Positions 36,322 through 46,547 of a DNA stretch of 64,000 bases are shown here, piece after piece. Numbering within the stretch: the first letter of the stretch is position 1; the number at the start of each line of letters is the position of its first letter. The notes beneath the pieces were generated by a model, which was not told where the DNA came from, did no database searches, and worked only from the letters and a program-made list of their open reading frames with translations. The stretch is from Tateyamaria omphalii. Lineage in GTDB: Bacteria; Pseudomonadota; Alphaproteobacteria; Rhodobacterales; Rhodobacteraceae. A program made the translations under genes and the position numbers. The stretch spans positions 124,001-188,000 of the forward strand of contig NZ_JAHVHT010000001.1 of NCBI RefSeq assembly GCF_019802125.1, written 5' to 3'.

Positions 36322-38759
36322 TCCGCAGCCTCCAGCGTCAGGTTCGCAACAGGCCGGTAAACCGCGGCCTTCTTCTGGGCGTGCTCGGCCCAGGGGTCTT
36401 TCTGATAGACGGTCTGTGACAGATCAAAGCGGGCCGCCAAAGCATCACGCTCTGACGGATCTGCAATACGCTCGCGTATCCAATCCAACCCCACCTTGTT
36501 CATCCACTTGTAGATACGGTCGAGATACTTAGCGTTCTCGCGATAAAGCTGTGTCATTGCCTTGATCACGAGGATGGTTTCTTCCTCGGTCTCGACATCA
36601 ATCAGCCGCTCAACCTCGCGCACATCCATGCCCGCGGCCCCACCGATACCAACCTGAAAGCCGCTGTCTACACAGACAACACCAATGTCCTTGCACGTGG
36701 CCTCCGCACAGTTGCGCGGGCAGCCCGACACACCCAGCTTCAGCTTGTGCGGCGTCCAAGACCCCCACAAAGCCTTCTCCAGCTTGATGCCCAGACCCGT
36801 CGAGTCTTGCGTCCCGAAGCGGCAGTGATCGGTGCCCACACATGTCTTTACCGTGCGCAGCCCCTTGGAATAGGCGTGGCCCGACACCATCCCGGCATCG
36901 TTCAGATCGGCCCAGATCGCTGGCAAATCCTCGCCCTTCACCCCCAACAGGTCGATACGCTGACCGCCGGTCACTTTCACCGTCGGCACGTCGTATTTGT
37001 CGGCGGCATCGGCAATCGCGCGCAGTTCATCCGGTGTGGTGATCCCGCCCCACATGCGCGGCACGACGCTGAACGTCCCGTCCTTCTGGATATTCGCGTG
37101 CTTGCGTTCGTTGATGAAGCGCGACTGCGGGTCGTCCAGATATTCCAGCGGCCAGTCCGCAATCAGGTAGTAGTTCAGGGCGGGGCGGCACACATGGCAG
37201 CCATCCCGCGTTTTCCAGCCACATTCCTGCCAGACGGCATCCATGGACTTGAGTTCCTGAGACTTGATCATCCGCCGCACGTCTTCATGCGTCAGATCGG
37301 TACAGCCACAGATCGACTGCGCCGCTGGCATGACGAAGTCATCGCCCAGCGTGACGGCCAGAACCTGTTCCACCAGACCCGTACATGTCCCGCAAGAAGC
37401 CGACGCCTTGGTCACAGCCTTCACGGCCGTTAGGTCGGTTGCGCCGCCCTCGATCGCATCCACGATGGTGCCCTTGCAAATGCCGTTGCAGCCACAGATT
37501 TCCGCATCACGCGGTAAGGCTGCAACGGCTGCTAAAGGGTCCACGGGGGCACCCCCTTGGTAGGCAGGTCCAAAGATCACCGTATCGCGCATCTCGGCGA
37601 TGTCGGTCTTGTCGCGGATCAGGCCGAAGAACCAGTTGCTGTCGGCGGTGTCGCCATACATGACGGTCCCGACAACCACGTTGTCCTCAATCACGAGCCT
37701 TCGATACACCCCGCGTCCCGGGTCTCGGAACACGATGTCCTCGCGCCCCTCACCGTCAGCAAAGTCTCCAGCGCTGAACAGGTCACAGCCCGTCACCTTC
37801 AGCTTGGTGCTTAGTTCCTTCTGAACGAATGTCGCCTCTTCGCCGAGGATCGTCTGCGCAGCGACTTTCGCCTGATCGTAAAGCGGAGCCACAAGGCCAA
37901 AGATCGCGCCGTTGTGTTCGACACATTCGCCCACGGCCAGGATGTGTTCATCTGACGTGAGCATCTGGTCATTCACATGGATGCCTTTGCCGACCGCCAG
38001 GCCCGCTTCCTGCGCCAGCGCCACGTTGGGGCGGATGCCCACCGCCATGACCAGCAGGTCACAGGGTAGCTCCGTCCCGTCATCCAAGAGCAGCGACCTG
38101 ACCTTGCCGTCTTCCCCAAGGATCTCCTTGGAATTCGCCTGACACAGCACCGTAATGCCCTTGTCGACCAGCGCCTTGCGCAGCAGATAGCCTGCGGCTT
38201 CATCCAACTGGCGCTCCATCAGGTGGCCCATGATGTGTACGACAGTCACGTCTACACCGCGCGCTGCCATGCCCGCCGCGGCCTCCAGTCCAAGCAAACC
38301 ACCGCCAATGACCACAACCTTGTTCTGTGGCCCCATCGACATCATGAGTTCGGTGTCTTCCAGATCACGATAGGCGATCACGCCGTCCAGATCATGGCCG
38401 GGCAGGGGGATCATGAACGGGTTGGACCCCGTGCCGAAGATCAGCTTGTCATAGGGCAGCACGTCGCCGTTTTCCGCCGTGACTGTCTTCGCCGCTCGGT
38501 CCACCGACGCGACCCGCTCACCAAAGCGGCAAGTGACGCCATTCGCCTCGTACCAATCGGCATCGTGCGTCACGATCTCTTCATAGGTCTTGTCGCCCGC
38601 CAGCACAGGCGACAGCATGATCCGGTTGTAGTTCCCGCGCGGCTCGGCATTGAACAGCGTGACCTTCACGTCCGCGCCCGCGTCAAACAGGTGCTCCAGC
38701 GCACGGCCCGAGGCCATGCCAGCACCGATGACGATGATGTTCTGTGTCATCTCTTTCAC
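36318..38759 (-). CDS. nirB: Nitrite reductase (NADH) large subunit NirB
   Basis: An 813-residue cytoplasmic enzyme. The N-terminal FAD/NADH oxidoreductase contains [17 protein letters not shown] and [21 protein letters not shown]. Two BFD-like [2Fe-2S] segments follow ([18 protein letters not shown] with CGTCTGLV, and [15 protein letters not shown] with [12 protein letters not shown]). Then comes the siroheme/[4Fe-4S] nitrite reductase part with CVGTDHC and [11 protein letters not shown] (Cx5C...Cx3C). It catalyses the six-electron reduction of nitrite to ammonium. Its start overlaps the stop of the ATPase gene by four bases. Confidence 0.96.
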   Translation of the reverse strand: MKEMTQNIIVIGAGMASGRALEHLFDAGADVKVTLFNAEPRGNYNRIMLSPVLAGDKTYEEIVTHDADWYEANGVTCRFGERVASVDRAAKTVTAENGDVLPYDKLIFGTGSNPFMIPLPGHDLDGVIAYRDLEDTELMMSMGPQNKVVVIGGGLLGLEAAAGMAARGVDVTVVHIMGHLMERQLDEAAGYLLRKALVDKGITVLCQANSKEILGEDGKVRSLLLDDGTELPCDLLVMAVGIRPNVALAQEAGLAVGKGIHVNDQMLTSDEHILAVGECVEHNGAIFGLVAPLYDQAKVAAQTILGEEATFVQKELSTKLKVTGCDLFSAGDFADGEGREDIVFRDPGRGVYRRLVIEDNVVVGTVMYGDTADSNWFFGLIRDKTDIAEMRDTVIFGPAYQGGAPVDPLAAVAALPRDAEICGCNGICKGTIVDAIEGGATDLTAVKAVTKASASCGTCTGLVEQVLAVTLGDDFVMPAAQSICGCTDLTHEDVRRMIKSQELKSMDAVWQECGWKTRDGCHVCRPALNYYLIADWPLEYLDDPQSRFINERKHANIQKDGTFSVVPRMWGGITTPDELRAIADAADKYDVPTVKVTGGQRIDLLGVKGEDLPAIWADLNDAGMVSGHAYSKGLRTVKTCVGTDHCRFGTQDSTGLGIKLEKALWGSWTPHKLKLGVSGCPRNCAEATCKDIGVVCVDSGFQVGIGGAAGMDVREVERLIDVETEEETILVIKAMTQLYRENAKYLDRIYKWMNKVGLDWIRERIADPSERDALAARFDLSQTVYQKDPWAEHAQKKAAVYRPVANLTLEAAE

Positions 38760-40441
38760 TCCGCTGCCATGGCTTTGGGTTTCGGCTTGGGCTTCGCGCC
38801 GTGCTCGTATTCCTCAAGGAAATCGAGCACGTCCTGCCGGTAGTTGTAGTAATCCGGATGCTCGAGCAGCGCCTTGCGCGTGCGCGGGCGGGGCAGATCA
38901 ACATCCACGATCTTGCCAATGGTCGCCTGCGGCCCGTTGGTCATCATCACCACCCGGTCGGCCAGCAAGATGGCCTCATCCACGTCATGCGTCACGCAGA
39001 TGGCCGTGACCTTGGTGCGCGACCACACCTCCATCAGCACTTCCTGCAATTCCCACCGCGTGAGCGAGTCCAGCATCCCAAACGGCTCATCCAGCAACAG
39101 CAGCTTCGGCGACAGCGCAAACGCCCGCGCAATGCCCACCCGCTGCTTCATCCCGTTCGATAGATCCGCCGCCTGCTTGTCCATCGCATCGCCGAGGCCG
39201 ACACGCTCAAGGTAGTACTCCACCACATCCTGCCGCTCCTGTCGCGACGCGCGGGGATAGACCTTGTCCACCCCGATCGCCACGTTCTCCTTGGCGCTCA
39301 GCCACGGGAACAGGTTGGGGGACTGGAACACCACGGCCCGCTCAGGATCCGCACCCTCCACATGGCGACCATCCAGCTTGATGGCCCCTTTGGAGATCTC
39401 GTTCAGCCCCGCAGCCATCGTCAGCACGGTCGACTTCCCGCAGCCCGAATGCCCGATCAGTGAAATAAACTCACCCTTGTTGATCTTCAGATCGAAATCC
39501 TCGACGACGGTCAGCGGCCCCTTCGGCGTCGGATACACCTTGTGAAGCTGCGAGAAATCGAGGAACCGGTTCTCGATCATGCCCTTCTGCGCCTCGGCCA
39601 CCGCCGATGGCACACCATGGATGGGGGTCACATCAGGCAGCACCTTCGTACCCTCGACCTTCGCCTCGATCCCCACATCCATCAGGTACTTGGTCACATC
39701 CGCCCGCAACCGCTTGAACTGATCGTTATGGTTCATCTCCATGCGATCACGCGGGCGGGGGATGGAAACAGAGAACTCGTTACCCAACGTACCATCGGGG
39801 TTCAGCGCAATGATGCGGTCGGCGAGGATAATGGCCTCGTCCACATCATTGGTAATCAACACACAGGTCTTCTTGTCGGCTTCCCAGATATGCTCGATCT
39901 CGTCAGCCAGATTGGCGCGGGTCAGCGCGTCCAGCGCGGACAAAGGCTCATCCAGCAGCAGAACCTCGGGGTTCATCGCCAGCGCACGGGCCACATTCAC
40001 CCGCTGCCGCATCCCACCCGACAACTCGGCAGGACGGCGACCCGTGGCATGGCCCAAGCCAACCATCTTCACATAGTGGTCGACCTTCTCAGCCCGCTCC
40101 GCCTTGGACAGATTGGGAAAAATGGTGTCCACAGCCAGACCCACATTCCCATTCACCGTCAGCCAGGGCATCAGCGAATAGCTCTGAAAGATCACCCCGC
40201 GCTCCGGCCCCGGCCCGGTGATGGGCGCGCCTTTGAACGTCACCTCACCGGTCGACGGGGTATCCAGACCCGCCATCAGGTTGATCAGGGTCGTCTTGCC
40301 GGTGCCCGAAAAGCCAAGGAGGACCAGAAACTCCCCCTCTTTTACGGACAGAGAGATGTCTTTCAAAACCTCCGTCCGCTCGGTCCCTGCCTCGAAATAC
40401 TTCGATACGTTTTTGAACTCGATCATGCTCATGGCGATCAC
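38756..40441 (-). CDS. Nitrate ABC transporter ATPase, two nucleotide-binding domains fused
   Basis: A 561-residue protein with two complete ABC domains in one chain. Domain 1 has Walker [10 protein letters not shown] at 43-51, signature LSGGMRQR and [11 protein letters not shown]. Domain 2 has Walker [10 protein letters not shown] near 330, signature LSNGMKQR and [11 protein letters not shown]. Cyanobacteria split this function into NrtC and NrtD, with NrtC carrying an NrtA-like tail; here the two ATPases are joined without that tail. The C-terminus is a basic KPKPKPK stretch. GTG 40441 overlaps the permease stop (GTGA); ATG 40432 is an alternative start. It energises nitrate import with NrtA and NrtB. 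Confidence 0.9.
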   Translation of the reverse strand: MIAMSMIEFKNVSKYFEAGTERTEVLKDISLSVKEGEFLVLLGFSGTGKTTLINLMAGLDTPSTGEVTFKGAPITGPGPERGVIFQSYSLMPWLTVNGNVGLAVDTIFPNLSKAERAEKVDHYVKMVGLGHATGRRPAELSGGMRQRVNVARALAMNPEVLLLDEPLSALDALTRANLADEIEHIWEADKKTCVLITNDVDEAIILADRIIALNPDGTLGNEFSVSIPRPRDRMEMNHNDQFKRLRADVTKYLMDVGIEAKVEGTKVLPDVTPIHGVPSAVAEAQKGMIENRFLDFSQLHKVYPTPKGPLTVVEDFDLKINKGEFISLIGHSGCGKSTVLTMAAGLNEISKGAIKLDGRHVEGADPERAVVFQSPNLFPWLSAKENVAIGVDKVYPRASRQERQDVVEYYLERVGLGDAMDKQAADLSNGMKQRVGIARAFALSPKLLLLDEPFGMLDSLTRWELQEVLMEVWSRTKVTAICVTHDVDEAILLADRVVMMTNGPQATIGKIVDVDLPRPRTRKALLEHPDYYNYRQDVLDFLEEYEHGAKPKPKPKAMAAE

Positions 40442-41517
40442 CGGTTGTTCGTGAAGGTGAACATGGACTGGATGGCGTACATCAGGCGGTCCAGCAGGAA
40501 GCCGATGATGCCGATGGTGAACACGGCCACCATGATCTTGGCGAGGGATTGCGAGGACCCGTTCTGGAACTCATCCCAGACGAATTTGCCCAGGCCGGGG
40601 TTCTGAGCCAGCATCTCGGCGGCGATCAGAACCATCCAGCCAACACCCAGGGACAGGCGCAGGCCGGTAAAGATCAGGGGCAGGGCCGAGGGCAGGACCA
40701 GCTTGGTGATCTTGGTCCAGGTGTTCATTTTCAGAACCTTCGACACGCTCACCAGATCCTTGTCGATGCTGGCCACACCAAGGGCTGTGTTGATCAACGT
40801 GGGCCACAGCGAACAGAGCGTCACGGTGATGGCCGAAGTGAGGAAGGATTTGGCAAAAAAGCCGTCCGCGGCATAGGTGGCCGACACAACCATCGTCACG
40901 ATGGGCAACCACGCCAGCGGTGACACCGGCTTGAAGATCTGGATCAGCGGGTTGATCGCCGCGTTCACCGTCGGGCTCAGACCGGCGGCGATGCCAAGCG
41001 GGATGGCGACAACCGACGCGATCAGGAAGCCAAAGAACACCGTCTGGATCGACGTCCAGATTTGGTCGTAGTAAGTCGGCTTGCCGGTATAGACGCGCTC
41101 TTTCACACGGTCCGCCTGACCATCTGCAATTAGCTTGGCGTTGCGCTCGTCCTGACGGACATAGAACGCCGCCTCTTTCTCTTTCTCGCGCTGCGCATCT
41201 TCGTGCAGCTTGCCCACCTGTTCCCAGACCTGTGCCGGTCCAGGGATTGCACCCAGCGATGTCTGCACCGTCGGTGCGAGCGAGGCCCATGCAACGAGGA
41301 AAAAACCGATGGCGACAAGCGGAACGCCCAGCAAGCGCCAGATTTCCTTGGTCTGCGCCTTGGGGTTATCGCCCGCGGCTGCCTTCAGCACCGGGGTCAG
41401 CCAGGCAAGGCCCAGAACCTGGAACCATTTGTCGGCGGCGTTGATGCGGGTGAACGTCCGCTGCTTGCGTTCTTCGCGCGCTGCGGCGTCCAGATCGGAT
41501 GGGTCGATGGCGGTCAT
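40438..41517 (-). CDS. nrtB: Nitrate ABC transporter permease NrtB
   Basis: A 359-residue inner-membrane protein, longer than the usual 270-280 residues. The extra part is a charged cytoplasmic N-terminus of about 70 residues, a first helix near [17 protein letters not shown] and a polar segment [20 protein letters not shown]. The core matches NrtB/SsuC permeases: [37 protein letters not shown], the EAA loop, [15 protein letters not shown], and [14 protein letters not shown]. It forms the channel for NrtA-delivered nitrate. Confidence 0.93.
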   Translation of the reverse strand: MTAIDPSDLDAAAREERKQRTFTRINAADKWFQVLGLAWLTPVLKAAAGDNPKAQTKEIWRLLGVPLVAIGFFLVAWASLAPTVQTSLGAIPGPAQVWEQVGKLHEDAQREKEKEAAFYVRQDERNAKLIADGQADRVKERVYTGKPTYYDQIWTSIQTVFFGFLIASVVAIPLGIAAGLSPTVNAAINPLIQIFKPVSPLAWLPIVTMVVSATYAADGFFAKSFLTSAITVTLCSLWPTLINTALGVASIDKDLVSVSKVLKMNTWTKITKLVLPSALPLIFTGLRLSLGVGWMVLIAAEMLAQNPGLGKFVWDEFQNGSSQSLAKIMVAVFTIGIIGFLLDRLMYAIQSMFTFTNNR

Positions 41518-41690
41518 TTCAGGGCCTCCTCGGCGGGATCGGGCGGGGCGGTGAAAACCCCATATCTTGTGTCTGGCGGGCTATGCTGCACTGCGGCGGT
41601 GCATAGGGGGTGTACGGGGGGTGCACGCAGGGTGACACCGTGGTGTTGGGGGCTCTTGCGGCACAGCAGCGTGCCTAATTTCTAAGCAGA

Positions 41691-41750
41691 GGCCCCACCG
41701 TTGGGGCCGGATTGCTGCGAGGCAGCGTAGGGTGGGCATCGCTGCCCACC
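41691..41750 (-). terminator. Cluster of three hairpins between nrtA and nrtB
   Basis: In the 245-base gap downstream of nrtA, three stems follow one another: GGTGGGCA/TGCCCACC (41731-41750, tetraloop), GCTGC/GCAGC (41714-41726) and GGCCCCA/TGGGGCC (41691-41708). The first begins 12 bases after the nrtA stop. None has a T run, so they probably protect the 3' end of nrtA mRNA or partly terminate, raising binding-protein yield over the membrane parts. Confidence 0.55.
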
Positions 41751-41762
41751 CCGTCATGGCTT

Positions 41763-43133
41763 TCAACCTTCGACCGCGTTGCCGATGATCTTCTGGTCAC
41801 CCTTCAGACCGATGGGCAGGCTGTCGATGTAAGCGTTGGGCGCTTTACCGTCATAGGCGATGCCATCGATGATGTCGGCCGCGGGCGTCGGTGCCTTGAA
41901 CCCATCGCTGTCCCAGGGGAAGTCGGCTTCGTTTGCCAAACCTTCGTCGACCAGCAGCCGCGCGGCTTCGAGGTAAATCTCGGGCTTGTAGACTTTGGCG
42001 GCCATGTCGAAATACCACTGGTCAGGCTTCGCTTCCGAGATCTGACCCCAGCGGCGCATCTGGGTCAGGTACCAAATGGCGTCCGAATAGAACGGGTAGG
42101 TCGCATTGTAGCGGAAGAACACGTTGAAGTCGGGGGCCGGACGGCGGTCGCCCTTCTCGAATTCAAAGAAGCCGGTCATCGAGTTGGCGATCACGTCGTA
42201 ATCCGCGCCCACATATTCCGAGCGGCTCAAAATCTCGACCGCTTCCTCGCGGTTGGCGTTGTCGTTCTCGTCCAGCCAGATGGCCGCGCGGATCAGCGCC
42301 TTGGTGATGGCCTTCGTGGTGTTGGGGTATTCTTCGGCGAACTCGTTTGTGATGCCGAACACCTTTTCAGGGTTGTTCTTCCACATGTCGTAGTCGGTGA
42401 TGACCGGCACGCCGATGCCTTTGAACACCGCTTGCTGGTTCCATGGCTCACCCACGGCGTAGCCATATATTGTGCCAGCTTCCATCGTTGCAGGCATCTG
42501 TGGGGGCGGGGTCACGCTGAGCAGCACGTCCGCACCGATCTGGCCGGTGATGTTGTCGGGGCTGTAATAGCCCGGCTCCAGACCACCGGCGGCCAGCCAG
42601 TAGCGGATTTCGTAGTTGTGAGTGGAGACAGGGAACACCATGCCCATGTTGAAGGGCAGGCCTTGGTCTTTGTAGTCTTCGACGACCGGCGCCAGAGCTT
42701 CCGCGCTGATCGGGTGCTGCGGACGACCATCGTCCATCAGCGGCACGTGAGGTTTCATCTCTTCCCAGATTTCGTTGGAAACGGTGATGCCGTTGCCGTT
42801 CAGGTCCATGGAGAAGGGCGTGATGATGTGTGCCTCGGTGCCGTACCCGATGGTGGCGGCAAGTGGCTGGCCTGCCAGCATGTGTGCGCCGTCGAGTTGG
42901 CCGTCGATCACGCCGTCCAGCAGCACTTTCCAGTTCGCTTGCGCTTCCAGCGTCACGAACAGGCCTTCGTCTTCGAAGTAGCCGTTTTCATACGCGATGG
43001 CGAGCGGCGCCATGTCGGTCAGCTTGATGAAGCCAAATTTCAGCTCATCCTTTTCGAGATCCAGCAGCTCGGCATGTGCTGCCGTGCCAAGCAGGGCAGC
43101 CATGGCACCTGCAAATGTAAAGAGACGGGTCAT
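41763..43133 (-). CDS. nrtA: Nitrate-binding protein NrtA, periplasmic
   Basis: A 456-residue protein with an N-terminal signal peptide ([22 protein letters not shown]). The mature part matches the NrtA/CmpA family: [40 protein letters not shown] in pieces, [51 protein letters not shown] and [19 protein letters not shown]. These residues line the nitrate pocket in Synechocystis NrtA. AAGGA lies eight bases before ATG 43133, just downstream of the intrinsic terminator of the leader, so expression should depend on NasT-mediated antitermination. Confidence 0.95.
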   Translation of the reverse strand: MTRLFTFAGAMAALLGTAAHAELLDLEKDELKFGFIKLTDMAPLAIAYENGYFEDEGLFVTLEAQANWKVLLDGVIDGQLDGAHMLAGQPLAATIGYGTEAHIITPFSMDLNGNGITVSNEIWEEMKPHVPLMDDGRPQHPISAEALAPVVEDYKDQGLPFNMGMVFPVSTHNYEIRYWLAAGGLEPGYYSPDNITGQIGADVLLSVTPPPQMPATMEAGTIYGYAVGEPWNQQAVFKGIGVPVITDYDMWKNNPEKVFGITNEFAEEYPNTTKAITKALIRAAIWLDENDNANREEAVEILSRSEYVGADYDVIANSMTGFFEFEKGDRRPAPDFNVFFRYNATYPFYSDAIWYLTQMRRWGQISEAKPDQWYFDMAAKVYKPEIYLEAARLLVDEGLANEADFPWDSDGFKAPTPAADIIDGIAYDGKAPNAYIDSLPIGLKGDQKIIGNAVEG

Positions 43134-43154
43134 CCTGTCGGTCCTTTTTTAAAC

Positions 43155-43217
43155 AAAAAAGCCGCCCGTTCTACGGAGCGCATGGGAGGAGGTATGCGCA
43201 GGCAGAACGAGCGGCTT
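43155..43217 (-). terminator. Intrinsic terminator in the nrtA leader
   Basis: On the minus strand a 14-pair stem (AAGCCGCTCGTTCT, 43217-43204, with AGAACGGGCGGCTT, 43172-43159, one G-U pair) encloses a second hairpin (GCGCAT/ATGCGC). It is followed by six T residues (43160-43155) and TTT. It stands 22 bases before the nrtA start, the classic position for an attenuator. Confidence 0.92.
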
Positions 43218-43268
43218 TGCTCTTGATAGAGCCTCCATCGTGGAGGCCGAGGGAAGCGTCTTTGCTTC
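43155..43268 (-). promoter_or_regulatory. ANTAR-type antitermination leader of the nitrate operon
   Basis: Read on the minus strand, two hairpins with six-base loops match the ANTAR consensus (A at loop position 1, G at 4). P1 is GAAGC-AAAGAC-GCTTC (43268-43253) and P2 is GAGC-AAAGCC-GCTC (43222-43209). The loop and right arm of P2 are also the left arm of the terminator at 43217-43155, so the two folds exclude each other. A 7-base GC hairpin (43247-43231) sits in the linker between P1 and P2. NasT, encoded upstream, should bind P1/P2 when nitrate releases it from NasS and allow read-through into nrtA. Confidence 0.85.
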
Positions 43269-43367
43269 GTTGACCTCAACGTAGCGACTCACCGAGCCGC
43301 TCGCCAATTGGATTTTGGTCGTAAGCAAGAGATTTCCGCTGCAATGCAGAAACTGCCCAAAAACTAG

Positions 43368-44546
43368 TCACTCAGCACCGCCAAAATCGAAAATCTCGCC
43401 ATCAAAAAAAGCATCCGGCCCCAGAATCATCTCCCCCCGCGTCGACGCGACGGCCATGGGGTGGGTGAGGGCGCCTTCGATTTTGGCGGAGGCGCCGGGC
43501 ATGTCGACGCCGATGGGGCCAAGGTGCTGGCGGTAGCAGTCGGGGCGCATGGCGCGTTGGGCCATGGCGATAGCGTGGTCGCGGTTGATGCCTGCAAGGC
43601 GCGCGATCTCGGCCCCGATCCAGGCGGCCTGGCTGCGCCACGGGAAGTTCGCCGCTCGGTCGTGAAAGCGCAGGAAGCCCGGGACATCCACGGGCGCGGC
43701 ACCAAACTGGGTGGCAAATCGGCCCATCAAGGCATGATCGAGTGCTGCGTGCGGCAGATCGAGATGCGCGCTGCGGGCGAGGATCTCTATGGCGAGCGGA
43801 CGGTTCTTGGGCGTGTCGAGCCACGCCGCAGCCCGCGCAATCGCGCGCATGAGCGCGCCCACCACGCTCGGGTTCTCTTCGACCCATGCGTGCCGCGCGG
43901 CCAGAACCTTTTCCGGCGCGTGTGCCCAGATCGCCGCACCGGGCAGAATCAGCTCGCCGACGTCATTGCCGACAGCCACCGATCCCCACGGCTCGCCCAC
44001 GCAGAACACGTCGATCTCGTCCGAAGCGACGGCATCGGCCATCAACGGCGGTGGCGTGGTGATGATGTGCATCTTCGACAGATCCGCCAGACCTGTGTGG
44101 CCGATCCAGTATTCAAACAGCAGCCGATGCATGGAGTAGGGGAACGGCACGCCAACGCGCAACGGTCTGTCCAGCGCGGACAGCATCGGTCCGGCCGTGT
44201 CTTGCGGAGATGCAAAGCCGCCCGGCCAACCTTTGCGCCGCATGGCCTCCGCCATCGCGTTCGACACGCCGATGACTGTTCCGTTCACCGACAAGACCAT
44301 CAGTGCATCGATCCGCGCCATGGGTCCGCTCAGGCCAAGCGACATGGCGATGGGCATGGGGGCCAGCATATGGGCCGCATCCAGATGGCCAAGCGCGAGC
44401 AGGTCCCGCAGCGCGGCCCATGAGGGTTGGCGCAGCAGGTTCAGCGACAGGCCTTCGTCGGCGGCAAAGTTCAACTCCTGTGCCACGATCAATGGAGCGC
44501 TGTCGACCAGCGGCACGTAGCCGCAATTGAGACGTGCGGTACTCAT
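43368..44546 (-). CDS. nasS: Nitrate sensor NasS (NrtA-like, cytoplasmic)
   Basis: A 392-residue homologue of the NrtA/CmpA binding fold without any signal peptide (MSTARLNCGYVPLVDSAPLI). The ligand-site segments correspond to NrtA: LGHLDAAHMLAPMPIAMSLG, VFCVGEPWGSVAVGNDVGEL and a C-terminal helix DHAIAMAQRAMRPDCYRQHL. In Paracoccus and Azotobacter, NasS holds NasT inactive and lets it go when nitrate binds. Its start overlaps the nasT stop (ATGA), and it is directly upstream of the antitermination leader. Confidence 0.92.
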   Translation of the reverse strand: MSTARLNCGYVPLVDSAPLIVAQELNFAADEGLSLNLLRQPSWAALRDLLALGHLDAAHMLAPMPIAMSLGLSGPMARIDALMVLSVNGTVIGVSNAMAEAMRRKGWPGGFASPQDTAGPMLSALDRPLRVGVPFPYSMHRLLFEYWIGHTGLADLSKMHIITTPPPLMADAVASDEIDVFCVGEPWGSVAVGNDVGELILPGAAIWAHAPEKVLAARHAWVEENPSVVGALMRAIARAAAWLDTPKNRPLAIEILARSAHLDLPHAALDHALMGRFATQFGAAPVDVPGFLRFHDRAANFPWRSQAAWIGAEIARLAGINRDHAIAMAQRAMRPDCYRQHLGPIGVDMPGASAKIEGALTHPMAVASTRGEMILGPDAFFDGEIFDFGGAE

Positions 44547-45115
44547 GTCAGCAAGTCCGATGCAGTCAGCAAGGCCTGTGCCACTTCGATCACCTTGCGG
44601 TTCTGCGACATGGCGGTCTTGCGCAGAAGGGCATAGGCCTCTTCTTCGCCCACGCCCTTGGCCCGCATGATCATGCCCTTTGCACGGTCAACCGTCTTGC
44701 GGTCTGCAAGGGCTTGCTTGGCTGCCTCAAGCTCATTGCGCATCTGGCTCATCATCTGGAACCGGGCAATGGCGGTCTGCAGAACGGGCTTGATCCGGTC
44801 GGGCTGCAATTCACCCACGACATAGGCCGAAAGGCCCGCCGCGACGGCCGCCTGGGTCATCTCGTCATCTGAGCGGTCCACAAACATGGCCACGGGGCGG
44901 CTCTGCGCCTCGGAAGCAACACTGACCTGCTCAAGCGCATCACGGCTGGGGTTTGCCAGATCAATCAGGACGAGGTCGGGATCAAGGGCGGCCAGTTTTC
45001 GCGCCAATCCGCTCACGTCGCCCAAGACGACCACGTCGGTCCAGCCACCTTCCATCAGCGCGTCAATGATGTCGCGCGCACGATCAGGATCGGGTTCGAT
45101 CACAGCAATTTTCAT
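44543..45115 (-). CDS. nasT: ANTAR antiterminator NasT
   Basis: A 190-residue protein starting at ATG 45115 (MKIAVIEPDPDRARD); the frame upstream to 45190 is not family sequence. Residues 1-120 are a receiver-like domain (VVVLGDVSGLARKL, DLVLIDLANPSRDA). Residues about 125-185 are the ANTAR RNA-binding domain (LEAAKQALADRKTVDRAKGMIM, GVGEEEAYALLRKTAMSQNRKV, EVAQALLTA). NasT binds the two-hairpin leader of the nitrate operon and prevents termination. It is first in the cluster; its promoter lies in the 213-base gap shared with the divergent FAD oxidoreductase gene. Confidence 0.93.
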   Translation of the reverse strand: MKIAVIEPDPDRARDIIDALMEGGWTDVVVLGDVSGLARKLAALDPDLVLIDLANPSRDALEQVSVASEAQSRPVAMFVDRSDDEMTQAAVAAGLSAYVVGELQPDRIKPVLQTAIARFQMMSQMRNELEAAKQALADRKTVDRAKGMIMRAKGVGEEEAYALLRKTAMSQNRKVIEVAQALLTASDLLT

Positions 45116-45328
45116 ATCTTCAGTCACGCATGATGTGGTGCGCGACAGGGGCAGGGCGTTCCATCCACGACCTACTAGCTGCACGTTCATGTCGCATGAT
45201 GCGCGGTTTATGTCCTAACGGCTGTGCATGGCGCACAAAAATTCGGCAGGTGGCAAACAAAGCGCTGGTGCGGCACGCATATCCGCAGCACAGTCGGCGC
45301 AATCGAGGGCTGCAAACCGGGGACACAG

Positions 45329-46537
45329 GTGGCACAGGTACCGCAACACACCCAGTACGATGTGGTGATCGTCGGCGGTGCGATCATGGGGGCGTCGACG
45401 GCTTGGTTTCTGATGGACAACCCGGACTTCAATGGTCGGGTGTTGGTGGTGGAACGCGATCCGACCTATTCACAATGCTCAACCGCACACACGAACAGCT
45501 GTATGCGGCAACAATTCTCGACCGAGCTGAATGTGCGGATCAGCCAATTCGCCGCGGACTTCGTCAAGAACATCAGGACCTACATGGGCGGCGATGAACG
45601 GGTGCCCGAGCTTGGCATTCGCAGCTTTGGCTACATGTACCTTGCCGACACCGATGCCTTTGCAGACACCCTCCGTCGGAACATCAAGGTACAACACGCG
45701 GCAGGGGCCGCAACCAAATTGATGACGCCGGATGAGATCAAGGCAGCCTATCCGTTCTATAACGTCGATGACATCGTGCTCGGGTCCATCAACACGGTAG
45801 ACGAGGGGTACTGGGACGGGGCTGCCGTCTTTGACTGGTGGCGCAGGCAATCACGCGAGCGTGGGGTTGAGTATATTGAGAACGAAGTGGTTGCGATGAC
45901 CCGCGATGGGTCGGGCACGCGCATTGACAGCGTGACCCTCGCCAGTGGCGAAGTCGTTGCCTGTGGGCACGTCGTCAATGCCTCGGGCCCGCGCGCCGCG
46001 CGCACCGCGCAAATGGCGGGCATCGACGTACCGGTCGAGCCGCGCAGGCGGTATTCGTGGGTGTTCAAGGCCGAACAACCGCTTGACCGTGACCTGCCGC
46101 TGACCATCGACCCATCGGGCGTACACGTGCGCGAAAATGGGGGTGGGACCTATCAGGCGGGCGCGCACTCAGACATTGATCCTGCGGTCGACTACAGCGA
46201 TTTCGCGATGGATCACGGGATATGGGAAAATCACGTCTGGCCGGTCATCGCCACGCGCATCCCGCAATTCGAAGCGATCAAGGTGACCAGCGAGTGGGCG
46301 GGCCACTATGCCATGAACACCTTCGACCATAACGCGATCACAGGGCCGCATCCTGAGGTCGGGAATTTCGTCTTCCTCAACGGCTTTTCCGGCCACGGCT
46401 TGCAGCAATCTCCGGCCATGGGGCGGGGAACCGCCGAATGGCTGACCTATGGCGAATATCGCAGCCTCGACCTGACGCCTTTCGCATATGACCGGCTTGC
46501 GACAGGCCGCCCCATTCTGGAACAGGCTGTAATCTGA
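45329..46537 (+). CDS. FAD-dependent amino-acid-type oxidoreductase (DAO family)
   Basis: A 402-residue protein starting at GTG 45329 (MAQVPQHTQYDVVIVGGAIMGAS), with GGGG about six bases upstream. The dinucleotide motif GGAIMGAS and the acidic strand end VVERD bind FAD. Further DAO features are FSTELNVRISQFAADFV, VVNASGPRAARTAQMAG and the C-terminal FAD loop GHYAMNTFDHNAITGPHP plus NGFSGHGLQQSPAMGRG. It should oxidise a secondary or methylated amine or amino acid. It is first in an operon with an epimerase, a dipeptidase and a beta-hydroxyacid dehydrogenase. The substrate is unknown. Confidence 0.88.
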   Translation: MAQVPQHTQYDVVIVGGAIMGASTAWFLMDNPDFNGRVLVVERDPTYSQCSTAHTNSCMRQQFSTELNVRISQFAADFVKNIRTYMGGDERVPELGIRSFGYMYLADTDAFADTLRRNIKVQHAAGAATKLMTPDEIKAAYPFYNVDDIVLGSINTVDEGYWDGAAVFDWWRRQSRERGVEYIENEVVAMTRDGSGTRIDSVTLASGEVVACGHVVNASGPRAARTAQMAGIDVPVEPRRRYSWVFKAEQPLDRDLPLTIDPSGVHVRENGGGTYQAGAHSDIDPAVDYSDFAMDHGIWENHVWPVIATRIPQFEAIKVTSEWAGHYAMNTFDHNAITGPHPEVGNFVFLNGFSGHGLQQSPAMGRGTAEWLTYGEYRSLDLTPFAYDRLATGRPILEQAVI

Positions 46538-46547
46538 AGGTGCTGAC

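Noticed and set aside
41712-43226. Open frame of 504 codons on the plus strand opposite nrtA
   Set aside because: Shadow of nrtA, which has signal peptide, nitrate-site residues and operon context.
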